Source: Zobellia laminariae (lineage in GTDB: Bacteria; Bacteroidota; Bacteroidia; Flavobacteriales; Flavobacteriaceae). From it: a stretch of DNA of 64,000 nt. Of the stretch, positions 26,577 to 34,539 are shown piece by piece. The DNA lies in contig NZ_RCNS01000003.1 in assembly GCF_009725995.1 (NCBI RefSeq), forward strand, positions 1,123,130-1,187,129, in the 5' to 3' direction. The position numbers were made by a program, and so were the translations under genes. Numbering within the stretch: the first letter of the stretch is position 1; each line of letters opens with the position of its first letter. The notes beneath the pieces are model-generated. The model made no database searches. It saw nothing but the letters and a program-made list of their open reading frames with translations, and was not told where the DNA came from.

Positions 26577-26969
26577 ATGCACATAGAAACACCTCAAAAA
26601 GATATTTCAAAGGGAGATAAAGAAGTCTATGATTTCTTGACAGACCTAAAGAATTTTGAAAAATTGATGCCGGATAATATCGATAAGTTTGAAGTAATAA
26701 ACGAAGATCGATTTCTTTTTGCACTAAAAGGCATGCCTCAAATTGTATTGGAACGCCAAACCCAGACTCCTAACAGTCAAATTATTTTAGGTGCAGCAAG
26801 CGATAAATTACCATTTACCTTAACTGCAGATATTATTGCCATAAGCGATACAGAAAGTAAAGTGTCTTTAAGTTTTGAAGGTAAGTTTAACGCTATGATG
26901 GCTATGATGATTAAGCATCCCATAACAAATTTTATGGGCACTTTATCCGATAACTTAACGAAGATTTAA
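26577..26969 (+). CDS. SRPBCC (START-like) fold protein
   Basis: 130 aa without signal peptide or membrane segment. The pattern (an N-terminal strand-helix with VYDFLTDLKNFEKLMPDN, then a beta-meander ending in a long C-terminal helix ATG-rich in Met, MMAMMIKHPITNFMG) fits the SRPBCC hydrophobic-ligand-binding fold. It sits directly downstream of pyrE and ends one base before the stop of birA on the opposite strand. Ligand and role are unknown. Confidence 0.8.
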   Translation: MHIETPQKDISKGDKEVYDFLTDLKNFEKLMPDNIDKFEVINEDRFLFALKGMPQIVLERQTQTPNSQIILGAASDKLPFTLTADIIAISDTESKVSLSFEGKFNAMMAMMIKHPITNFMGTLSDNLTKI

Positions 26970-27701
26970 TTAATAGAGCAATTTCACCTCTTTAATATCA
27001 AATTCTTTTAGCACATTGTCCTCAAGCATTATTTGAAGTTTCCCTGTTGGGGAAACTCCACGAATAAAGCCCATAAACAATTCATTTTGTTTATTCTCGA
27101 AAGTTGAGGGTTTATCTTTTCTAAAGAGAACATTCTCGTAAGCTTTCCAGAGATTTTCCGTGCTATTCGTAGTTGATTCTAAAAAGATTGATTTTAGGTT
27201 TTCTACAATTTCATGTAGCAACTCATCTAAGTCAAAATTGCTCCCCAATATCAGTTTTAAAGACGACGCATTTTCCAGTTCACCAAAGAAGGTTTGGTTC
27301 ACATTAAGCCCAATTCCTATAATAGCGGTATTTATTAAATTTCCAGAAAGAATATTTTCAATAAGAATACCACAAATTTTTGAAGTACCTGACAGAATGT
27401 CGTTGGGCCACTTTACACTTAAATCTGGTACTTGGTGCGCCTTTAAGGTTTTATAAACGGCCAACGAAACACAAATATTTAAAACAAAATAATTAGCAAC
27501 ACTTAAACCCAAACCCTGCCTCAACACACTAAACGTAAGGTTTTTACCAGAATCAGACTCCCATTTAGCGCCCATCTGACCTTTACCTTTCAGCTGTTTT
27601 TTTGCGGTAATTACTGTAAAATCAGCCCCTAAACCATCAGACAACAAACGCTTTAAATATGCGTTTGTAGAGTCCGTGGCATCAAGTTTGATTATGTTCA
27701 T
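26970..27701 (-). CDS. birA: Biotin--[acetyl-CoA-carboxylase] ligase
   Basis: 243 aa, only the catalytic and C-terminal domains; there is no N-terminal HTH, so unlike E. coli BirA it should not be a repressor. The start has DSTNAYLKRLL, the biotin/ATP loop is KGKGQMGAKWESDSGKNL (equivalent of GRGRRGR), and VKWPNDIL and GIGLNVNQT follow. Pyruvate carboxylase encoded at 13231-16683 is a likely substrate. Convergent and zero-gap with the SRPBCC gene; divergent from rsfS. Confidence 0.93.
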   Translation of the reverse strand: MNIIKLDATDSTNAYLKRLLSDGLGADFTVITAKKQLKGKGQMGAKWESDSGKNLTFSVLRQGLGLSVANYFVLNICVSLAVYKTLKAHQVPDLSVKWPNDILSGTSKICGILIENILSGNLINTAIIGIGLNVNQTFFGELENASSLKLILGSNFDLDELLHEIVENLKSIFLESTTNSTENLWKAYENVLFRKDKPSTFENKQNELFMGFIRGVSPTGKLQIMLEDNVLKEFDIKEVKLLY

Positions 27702-27767
27702 GCTAGGCTTATTTAGAATATATTGTATCTATTATAAAAAACTAGGTCTAAAAGAACAAAAAAATAA

Positions 27768-27775
27768 TAACTTTG
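27768..27775 (+). promoter_or_regulatory. -7 box for the rsfS-ftsH operon
   Basis: TAACTTTG at 27768-27775 matches TAnnTTTG and ends 19 bases before the rsfS ATG. No -33 TTG at the right spacing. Confidence 0.45.
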
Positions 27776-27794
27776 TACAAACTAAAATTTTTGA

Positions 27795-28178
27795 ATGCAA
27801 AAAAGCAAAGCCAGTGCAGATGAACTAATTGCATTGATATTACAGGGAATAGAAGAAGTTAAGGGTCATGATATTTATTTACTTGATCTTAGAGATATAG
27901 AAAACACAGTTTGTGACTACTTTATAATTAGTAACGGTACTTCAAACACACACGTAAACGCCATAGTAGGATCAGTTCGTAAAATCGTTAGTAAAGCAAT
28001 CCAAGATAAACCTTGGCATGTAGAAGGCGAAGACAATGCGGAATGGGTACTAATGGACTACGTAAACGTTGTTGTACATGTTTTCCAGAAACATATTCGG
28101 GAGTATTATGATATTGAGGGCCTTTGGGGAGACGCTAAAGTAACCAAGATAGAAAGTAGTAGCAGTTTGAATCAGTAA
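27795..28178 (+). CDS. rsfS: Ribosome silencing factor
   Basis: RsfS/YbeB/Iojap family protein that binds ribosomal protein uL14 and blocks subunit joining during starvation. The 127-aa sequence shows VKGHDIYLLDLRDI, CDYFIISNGTSNTHVNAI and GEDNAEWVLMDYVNVVVHVF, the family core in order. It is the first gene of a tight unit leading to ftsH, with a ten-base gap. Divergent from birA. Confidence 0.93.
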   Translation: MQKSKASADELIALILQGIEEVKGHDIYLLDLRDIENTVCDYFIISNGTSNTHVNAIVGSVRKIVSKAIQDKPWHVEGEDNAEWVLMDYVNVVVHVFQKHIREYYDIEGLWGDAKVTKIESSSSLNQ

Positions 28179-28188
28179 AAAAAAAATA

Positions 28189-30192
28189 ATGGCTAAAGAT
28201 AACAACACGAATACAAAGAAACCGAAGTTCAGCTCATGGTGGATTTATGGATTGATCGCAATACTTTTAATTGGTTTTCAATTTATAGGTAGTGGCAACT
28301 TAGCCAGTACCAAAAAGACAACAACTTCAGAGTTGCAAGAATACCTTAGAAATGGTGATGTCAAAGAAATTATGATCATTACCAATACGCGTCAGGCAAA
28401 AGTCTTCCTTACAGACGAAGCCATGGCAAAGGATGTTCATAAAGATGTAGCGGAAAAGCCATTACTTCCTTCAACAGGTGTTGTACCTCAGTATGTGTTG
28501 GATTATGGTGATTTACAGAACTTTGAGAATGAAATCAAGAACATAAAAAAAGAAAATAACCTAGATACTATTGTCGATTACGATACAGACAATAACTATC
28601 TAATGGACCTTCTTTTAGGCATATTACCTTTTATTTTAATAATTGGTATATGGATTTATTTGATGCGTAGAATGTCTGGCGGCGGCGGCGGCGGTGCTGG
28701 TGGTCAACTCTTTAACATTGGAAAATCTAAAGCAAAGCTTTTTGACGAAAAGACAGACACCAGAACATCCTTTAAAGATGTTGCCGGTCTAGAAGGCGCA
28801 AAAGAAGAAGTTGAAGAAATTGTTGAATTTCTTAGAAATCCGGACAAGTATACTTCTCTTGGAGGAAAGATACCTAAAGGAGCCCTCCTTGTAGGCCCTC
28901 CGGGAACAGGTAAGACCCTTTTAGCGAAAGCTGTAGCAGGAGAAGCTAAAGTACCTTTCTTCTCTCTGTCTGGTTCTGATTTCGTAGAAATGTTTGTTGG
29001 TGTTGGTGCCTCAAGAGTACGTGACCTTTTCAAACAAGCTAAAGACAAATCACCTGCCATTATATTTATTGATGAGATAGATGCTATTGGCCGTGCACGT
29101 GGTAAAAATAACTTTACCGGCTCTAATGATGAACGCGAAAACACACTCAACCAGTTACTTACTGAGATGGACGGTTTTGGAACAAACACTAATGTTATTG
29201 TATTAGCTGCTACCAACCGTGCAGATGTATTGGATAAAGCATTAATGCGTGCGGGACGTTTTGACAGACAGATATATGTAGATTTACCGGATATTAGGGA
29301 GCGTGAAGAAATTTTTGAAGTTCACCTAAGACCTATTAAAACTGCCGAAGCTTTAGATACAGAATTTTTAGCGAGACAAACACCTGGTTTCTCTGGTGCG
29401 GACATTGCCAATGTATGTAATGAAGCTGCATTGATCGCTGCCCGAAAAGAGAAAAAGGCTGTTTCTAAACAAGATTTCTTAGATGCCGTTGACAGAATTG
29501 TTGGTGGATTAGAGAAAAAGAACAAAATAATAACACCTGGCGAAAAGGAAACTATTGCTTACCATGAAGCTGGTCATGCTACTACAAGCTGGATGCTTGA
29601 GCATGCTGCTCCGTTAGTAAAAGTTACTATTGTTCCAAGAGGGCAATCCTTAGGTGCTGCATGGTATTTACCAGAAGAGCGTCTTATTGTTCGTCCAGAG
29701 CAAATGCTAGATGAAATGTGTGCCACTATGGGTGGTAGAGCTGCTGAAAAAGTTATTTTCAACAAGATTTCTACTGGAGCTTTAAGCGATTTGGAAAAAG
29801 TAACCAAACAAGCTAGAGCAATGGTAACCATCTATGGTCTTAATGAGGAGATTGGTAATGTTACCTTTTATGATTCTTCAGGACAAGATTCATACGGCTT
29901 CTCTAAACCTTACAGTGAGGATACTGCCAGAAAAATTGACAAAGAGATTTCTAAAATTATTGAAGAGCAGTACCAAAGAGCTATTCAAGTATTGACCGAT
30001 AATAAAGACAAGCTTACTATTCTAGCTGAAAGATTGCTAGAAAAAGAAGTTATCTTTAAAGAAGACTTAGAGAAGATTTTCGGCAAAAGAGATTTCGGTG
30101 AAACATTCGATAAAAAAGGACAAGAAAAACTTTCTGCCAACAAATCGTCCGCCGAGGATACTGTAGCAGAAGAAGATGAAGAAAATAAATAA
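28189..30192 (+). CDS. ftsH: ATP-dependent zinc metalloprotease FtsH
   Basis: Membrane-anchored AAA+ protease. 667 aa: membrane helix at about 17-34, a periplasmic domain, second helix at about 139-158, a glycine-rich stretch, the AAA domain with GPPGTGKT near 235-242, Walker [10 protein letters not shown] and second region of homology [19 protein letters not shown], then the M41 peptidase with HEAGH near 459. The C-terminus is acidic. FtsH degrades misfolded membrane proteins and, in E. coli, LpxC. Located between rsfS and a LUD-domain gene, the standard flavobacterial order. Confidence 0.97.
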   Translation: MAKDNNTNTKKPKFSSWWIYGLIAILLIGFQFIGSGNLASTKKTTTSELQEYLRNGDVKEIMIITNTRQAKVFLTDEAMAKDVHKDVAEKPLLPSTGVVPQYVLDYGDLQNFENEIKNIKKENNLDTIVDYDTDNNYLMDLLLGILPFILIIGIWIYLMRRMSGGGGGGAGGQLFNIGKSKAKLFDEKTDTRTSFKDVAGLEGAKEEVEEIVEFLRNPDKYTSLGGKIPKGALLVGPPGTGKTLLAKAVAGEAKVPFFSLSGSDFVEMFVGVGASRVRDLFKQAKDKSPAIIFIDEIDAIGRARGKNNFTGSNDERENTLNQLLTEMDGFGTNTNVIVLAATNRADVLDKALMRAGRFDRQIYVDLPDIREREEIFEVHLRPIKTAEALDTEFLARQTPGFSGADIANVCNEAALIAARKEKKAVSKQDFLDAVDRIVGGLEKKNKIITPGEKETIAYHEAGHATTSWMLEHAAPLVKVTIVPRGQSLGAAWYLPEERLIVRPEQMLDEMCATMGGRAAEKVIFNKISTGALSDLEKVTKQARAMVTIYGLNEEIGNVTFYDSSGQDSYGFSKPYSEDTARKIDKEISKIIEEQYQRAIQVLTDNKDKLTILAERLLEKEVIFKEDLEKIFGKRDFGETFDKKGQEKLSANKSSAEDTVAEEDEENK

Positions 30193-30250
30193 GAATATTT
30201 AGCGTTTTCTTTAACTAGAGGAGAACACGCATTGAGTTTTATAAGAGCAA

Positions 30251-30865
30251 ATGGGGCTATTTGACAAATTATTCGGCGGTGGTAAGCAAAAGAAGGTTTC
30301 CAAAGAAACAGCGGAAACCAGAGGTGCGCATATGCCCGACCTGAACATTCCTGTAGACGAGAAATTTACCATACATTTTAAACAAAATGGTGGTAAATTT
30401 CTTTACTGCGATTCATTTTCTGAAATTTCTCAGGCGGTTAAGAACATCGTAAATGAGAATAGCTGGCAGGAACACCCTTTCTATGTCATGAACCCAAAGC
30501 TCAAAGAAAAATTTGCAAAAGAAAACATCAGCTTTACAAATACTAGTAGAGATAGTGAAGTCTTTTTCACCACTTGCGAGCATTTAATTGCTCAAAATGG
30601 ATCCATATTGGTTTGTTCTAATCAATTAATGGATAAAAAACTTAACGAGCTACCTTATAATGTAATCGTATTTGCCACTACTAGTCAGCTAGTAGAATCT
30701 ATAGGCGAAGGTTTAAAAACGATTAAGAAAAAATACGGTCATAACATTCCAGCAAACATAACTACACTAAAGCACTTTCAGGCAAACGAAGGAAATTCAG
30801 ATGATTTCCTAACTTACGGAAGCAGTTCTAAAAATCTGTACCTTTTACTTTTGGAAGACCTATAA
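30251..30865 (+). CDS. LUD domain (LutC-like) protein
   Basis: 204 aa with a short N-terminal linker (MGLFDKLFGGGKQ) and an LUD domain from about 65 to 203: PFYVMNPKLKEKF, FFTTCEHLIAQNGSILV and VIVFATTSQLVESIGEGL match the NagB-like fold used in lactate utilisation proteins. The partners LutA and LutB are not nearby, so a role in lactate oxidation is not supported here. It sits between ftsH and cdsA and starts 58 bases after ftsH; role unknown. Confidence 0.8.
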   Translation: MGLFDKLFGGGKQKKVSKETAETRGAHMPDLNIPVDEKFTIHFKQNGGKFLYCDSFSEISQAVKNIVNENSWQEHPFYVMNPKLKEKFAKENISFTNTSRDSEVFFTTCEHLIAQNGSILVCSNQLMDKKLNELPYNVIVFATTSQLVESIGEGLKTIKKKYGHNIPANITTLKHFQANEGNSDDFLTYGSSSKNLYLLLLEDL

Positions 30866-30869
30866 TAGT

Positions 30870-31673
30870 ATGAAGGAAATTTTAAGGCGGTCGATTACTG
30901 GAGTTGTTTACATCCTTTTATTATTGTCCGTGGTCTTTTTAAGTTCAGATGCTTTCGACTTTTTATTTATGATATTTGGACTTGCCTGTCTAAATGAATA
31001 TAAAAAACTTGTTGACTTAAAAGGGCTCCATATTTATGGTGCCTATTTAATACTATGGTGGGCCTATATATATTTTGTAAGCGATATGTATGTGGTTTAC
31101 GTTCTTTTAGGCTGTACTCTAGTTGTTAACTTCATGCTTCTGTTTTTCCTTTTTTCCAAAAGGACTAAACTTTTCAATACAATTCAAAAATTTCTTATCG
31201 GCTTATTCTATGTAGGAGGTGGTTGCATTTTCCTTACAATGATTCCATATACCAATAATGACTTTGCCAAGTTTCTAATTATAGGTATTTTTATCTTAAT
31301 TTGGGTAAATGATTCGTTTGCTTACATTGTTGGTCGTAGCTTTGGGCGAACAAAGTTGTTCTCTGCGGTATCACCAAAGAAAACAGTTGAAGGTGCACTT
31401 GGCGGTTTAGTTTTCGCCGTTGGAACGGCTTATTTTATGGCTAAGTACGAGCCCATCTTAAATCCCCTACAATGGGTTATGTTGGCTATTGTAATTGTAG
31501 TTACGGGTAACTTAGGTGATTTAATTGAGTCAAAATTTAAAAGAACGGCAGGCGTAAAAGATAGTGGTGCTATTTTACCTGGCCATGGCGGCATGTTGGA
31601 TCGCCTAGATAGTTTAATATTTGCTGCACCTTTTGCATACTTAACTTTAAAAATTTTCGCACATGTTTCATAG
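30870..31673 (+). CDS. cdsA: Phosphatidate cytidylyltransferase
   Basis: Integral membrane enzyme making CDP-diacylglycerol from phosphatidate and CTP. 267 aa with about seven hydrophobic segments and the diagnostic signature SKFKRTAGVKDSGAILPGHG followed by GMLDRLDS near the C-terminus, including the metal-binding Asp residues. Begins four bases after the LUD gene and overlaps psd by 11 bases, so it is tightly coupled to the next phospholipid step. Confidence 0.95.
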   Translation: MKEILRRSITGVVYILLLLSVVFLSSDAFDFLFMIFGLACLNEYKKLVDLKGLHIYGAYLILWWAYIYFVSDMYVVYVLLGCTLVVNFMLLFFLFSKRTKLFNTIQKFLIGLFYVGGGCIFLTMIPYTNNDFAKFLIIGIFILIWVNDSFAYIVGRSFGRTKLFSAVSPKKTVEGALGGLVFAVGTAYFMAKYEPILNPLQWVMLAIVIVVTGNLGDLIESKFKRTAGVKDSGAILPGHGGMLDRLDSLIFAAPFAYLTLKIFAHVS

Positions 31674-32346
31674 AGAGGGTCAAAAAATTATCCTGATCAC
31701 CTTTTTTATTGTGGCTTTAGTTGTACTTGGCTCTCAATACGCTATTGATATTCCATGGCTTCGCTTAGGAATTCAATTAATTGCACTTGTGTTTTTAATT
31801 TTGATTTTGCAATTCTTTAGAAACCCTACACGTAGAGCAGCAAAAAACTTTGATGACATCTTGGCGCCCGTAGATGGAAAAGTAGTTGTTATTGAAGAGG
31901 TTGAAGAAACCGAATACTTTAAAGACAAGCGCATACAGGTTTCTATTTTTATGTCTCCCACAAATGTGCATGTAACTAGGTATCCCGTAAGCGGAAGTGT
32001 AAAATACTCAAAATATCATCCGGGTAAATATTTGGTAGCTTGGCATCCTAAGTCCAGCACAGAGAACGAACGAACAACCGTAGTTATACGTACACCTAAA
32101 TTTGGAGATATCCTTTACAGACAGATTGCTGGTGCCTTAGCGAGGCGTATTGTTAATTATGCAGAGGAAGGTGACAACGTTCAACAAGGTGAAGATGCAG
32201 GTTTTATTAAATTTGGGTCAAGAGTCGACTTGTTTTTGCCACTAGACTGTGCAATTACCGTTAAGCTAAACCAAAAAGTAATCGGTGCAGAAACTTGTGT
32301 TGCCGCAGTTCTAAAAAAGAATGAAGAAGGAGAAATTACATATTGA
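31663..32346 (+). CDS. psd: Phosphatidylserine decarboxylase (short type)
   Basis: Decarboxylates phosphatidylserine to phosphatidylethanolamine. 227 aa with two N-terminal membrane segments (ILITFFIVALVVLGSQY, LGIQLIALVFLILIL), the conserved FMSPTNVHVTRYPVSG, and the self-cleavage site FIKFGSRVDLFLP, where Gly-Ser is processed to give the pyruvoyl group. This is the PSD-B-like short family. Overlaps cdsA by 11 bases and the next gene by 26 bases. Phosphatidylserine synthase is not in the window. Confidence 0.94.
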   Translation: MFHREGQKIILITFFIVALVVLGSQYAIDIPWLRLGIQLIALVFLILILQFFRNPTRRAAKNFDDILAPVDGKVVVIEEVEETEYFKDKRIQVSIFMSPTNVHVTRYPVSGSVKYSKYHPGKYLVAWHPKSSTENERTTVVIRTPKFGDILYRQIAGALARRIVNYAEEGDNVQQGEDAGFIKFGSRVDLFLPLDCAITVKLNQKVIGAETCVAAVLKKNEEGEITY

Positions 32347-32587
32347 TTTCGACAAGGCCGTAGAGTTTATGAACGGCTTTACAGAACCCTTACCGGCCGA
32401 TCTACTATTAAAACTCTATGCCTATTATAAAATAGCCAATAGAAATTATAGTAATCCGGGTAGTAGCACTCCCCTTATCAACGCTTTTAAAGCTAATGCC
32501 CTTATTCAGGCTAAAAACATTAAGCGAGATGATGCCATGAAGGCATATATTAAACTTGTTAAAGTTGAAGTTAAAAAGAAAAAATAA
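32321..32587 (+). CDS. Acyl-CoA-binding protein
   Basis: 88 aa with the ACBP four-helix pattern: FDKAVEFMNGF, LLLKLYAYYKIAN (the YxxYK ligand motif of the family) and a lysine-rich end. It starts inside the last 26 bases of psd in another frame, an unusually long overlap that implies translational coupling. Bacterial ACBPs are uncommon outside Bacteroidota and a few other groups; location after cdsA-psd suggests delivery or buffering of acyl-CoA for lipid synthesis, which is inference. Confidence 0.88.
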   Translation: MKKEKLHIDFDKAVEFMNGFTEPLPADLLLKLYAYYKIANRNYSNPGSSTPLINAFKANALIQAKNIKRDDAMKAYIKLVKVEVKKKK

Positions 32588-32617
32588 TCGCTCTTTTCAA
32601 CTTTTGCCCGTCCTATT

Positions 32618-33379
32618 TTATTCGTAAAGATCTCCAGTATCTGCTTGACAGAGTTCGTAGATAAAATGACCCATTTTCCGGGTTACATCTTTAAAGAACC
32701 GCTCCCCTTTTTCTTTTGTAGATTTATGTGGGTTACCAACACCGGTATCTTTACTTATTTTTGACCACTCTCTTTCGGCCCAGGCCCAACCTTCAGAAAA
32801 AGACTTTATTTTATATTTTTTGGAAGCTCCGTCCCCCCATTTTTCTCTTGGCAACACCAAATCTGGTCGTAAATGAAGCATTAGACTAGTTTCCATTTCA
32901 TCTGCATGATCTCCTTTTTCATCAAAATACAAATCCTTGTCCAACACTCCTGGAAAGAAGCAAAAACTGATGAACATTTTAGGAAATTTATATCCCAGCT
33001 CACGGACTAAAGGCTTAAAATTATTACCTCCATGACCATTAAAAATCAATAATTTGTAAATCCCTTGCCTATTAAGCACTTCTACTATATCGGTCAAAAT
33101 AGCAAGTTGCGTACTCGGGTTTAAATTGATATCCAAATAAACATCAGACTGCCCTGTATTTACCCCAAACGGAAGTGTAGGTAAAACAATAGGCTTCCCT
33201 CCTTTCTCCCATGCTACTCGAGCGGATTCTGCAGTCATATGGTCTGCTTGATAATTATCCGTAGCATAGGGCAAATGGTAGTTGTGGGCTTCGGTTGCGC
33301 CCCAAGGTAATATGGCTAAATCAAATTTTTCATCCTTTAAAGCTTCCCAATTTGTTTCTGCTAAAATATAAGGTCTCAT
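32618..33379 (-). CDS. Creatininase family protein
   Basis: 253 aa. Metal-binding motifs of the creatininase/amidohydrolase-like family are present: LPWGATEAHNYHLPYATD (family PxGSxEQHGPHLP), NGHGGN at the middle, and DHADEMETS further on. Members include creatinine amidohydrolase and enzymes of riboflavin or mycofactocin metabolism; the substrate here is not evident. It is convergent with the ACBP gene at a 30-base distance and is followed upstream by a separate unknown secreted protein. Confidence 0.88.
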   Translation of the reverse strand: MRPYILAETNWEALKDEKFDLAILPWGATEAHNYHLPYATDNYQADHMTAESARVAWEKGGKPIVLPTLPFGVNTGQSDVYLDINLNPSTQLAILTDIVEVLNRQGIYKLLIFNGHGGNNFKPLVRELGYKFPKMFISFCFFPGVLDKDLYFDEKGDHADEMETSLMLHLRPDLVLPREKWGDGASKKYKIKSFSEGWAWAEREWSKISKDTGVGNPHKSTKEKGERFFKDVTRKMGHFIYELCQADTGDLYE

Positions 33380-33481
33380 AACTTAAAAATTGTTTGATAA
33401 ATTCAGTAGAATTAACTCAATATCATACCTGAACACTATTAAAATTAGTGAACCTCAACATTATCGTTCTTACTTAGAAAA

Positions 33482-34075
33482 TTAATTAAAAGGACCTACC
33501 ATGATATGTGCACGAAAAGTACCTGGATCCATCAACCATGGCATTCCCTTTTCATGAGGTTTTGATGGTAATCCAGTAGATTCTGTTGTAGCAAATGGTG
33601 TGTAAATCACGTAACGATATTGACCGTCACCCAACTCACCAGATTTCTTATCATATGCCTCGTCACTACCATAATAAATATATAGCATACTTGGCACAAT
33701 AGGCATTTGCCATTTACCAGATGCTACCTCTGCACCTTGAATCTCTCTCTTTTCTTTTGTATTCTTCCCTTCTGCGGTTAGTTCTCTACCTCTTTTCATG
33801 AAAGGTTCCAATGTTTTGGAATAACATGCCACGCTCACTCCTTCTTTAGTTGGATCATCACCAATACATATCAAATTATTGGTTCCCTCTCTTAATACCG
33901 TCAAATTCCCAGAACTATCATATCCATAGACCATGGCAGCATCTTTATCTGCCTCCGGGGCTGGCAAAACCGCAGTTCTAATTTGAATTTCAGGTGACAA
34001 AATTTCGGTCTTAGTTTCTTGTGAAGTCACAAAACAAACCGATAAAAGAGCTGCTATAAATGTTATCTTTTTCAT
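33482..34075 (-). CDS. Unknown secreted protein
   Basis: 197 aa with a signal peptide (MKKITFIAALLSVCFVTSQ). The mature part contains ILSPEIQIRTAVLPAP, LREGTNNLICIGDDP and VACYSKTLEPFMKRGREL, then SMLYIYYGSDEAYD and a tail GMPWLMDPGTFRAHIM. Two cysteines near CIGDDP and VACYS could pair. I recognise no named domain or catalytic motif. It is alone on its transcript, with 463 bases upstream to the valS terminator and 102 bases before creatininase, which is on the same strand downstream. Function unknown. Confidence 0.75.
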   Translation of the reverse strand: MKKITFIAALLSVCFVTSQETKTEILSPEIQIRTAVLPAPEADKDAAMVYGYDSSGNLTVLREGTNNLICIGDDPTKEGVSVACYSKTLEPFMKRGRELTAEGKNTKEKREIQGAEVASGKWQMPIVPSMLYIYYGSDEAYDKKSGELGDGQYRYVIYTPFATTESTGLPSKPHEKGMPWLMDPGTFRAHIMVGPFN

Positions 34076-34539
34076 GTTATGCTGGTTTTACATAAATATA
34101 AACATGAAAAATTAATAATGAAGATATACTGACTAAAAATTACTAGTCACACAAAAAAGAAGGACCCCGAAGTCATACAATGGGGGAACATTTAAAATCA
34201 TGACAATTGGGGCCTCCAATGACTTAAGCAGATCAGACTAATCTTAAAAAAACATGTATCCAAGTAAGAATATGGAGCTATACAAACTAATTTTAGATGT
34301 CATTAAAGTCTCAAGACATAACAATATACGGTCATAAATGAATTTCAGTTCATTTAGTAGTTTGTAATTCAAAATTCAATCACACAAGACCAATGAATAG
34401 AATGAAAATGATCAAAATCAATAGTATACTTTTTATATCACTCTAAACGAAAAGTAATTAAATAGCTCATTAAAGAACCAAAACAGCCGGGTATTCTAAT
34501 TAAAGAATACCCGGCTGTTTTAAATTGTAAGAAAAAAGC
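34076..34539. other. Intergenic region upstream of the secreted protein
   Basis: About 464 bases without a convincing gene. It holds the valS terminator at 34481-34520 and, at 34162-34214, an imperfect long hairpin (GGACCCCGAAGTCAT against ATGACAATTGGGGCC). The rest is AT-rich with no clear TAnnTTTG box for the minus-strand gene. Confidence 0.55.
34481..34520 (-). terminator. valS terminator with a perfect 17-bp stem
   Basis: AAACAGCCGGGTATTCT (34481-34497) is perfectly complementary to 34504-34520 around the loop AATTAA. It lies 19 bases after the valS stop. The stem ends in TTT on the minus strand (GCTGTTTTGG), a short U-run compensated by a very stable stem; on the plus strand TTTTAAATTG follows. 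Confidence 0.85.

Noticed and set aside
28704..29216. 170-aa frame antisense to ftsH
   Set aside because: Overlaps the highly conserved AAA region and has Ser/Pro-rich composition typical of reverse-frame shadows.
30251..30865. Lactate utilisation operon
   Set aside because: Only one LUD-domain gene is present, without LutA or LutB, in a cell-envelope/lipid neighbourhood.
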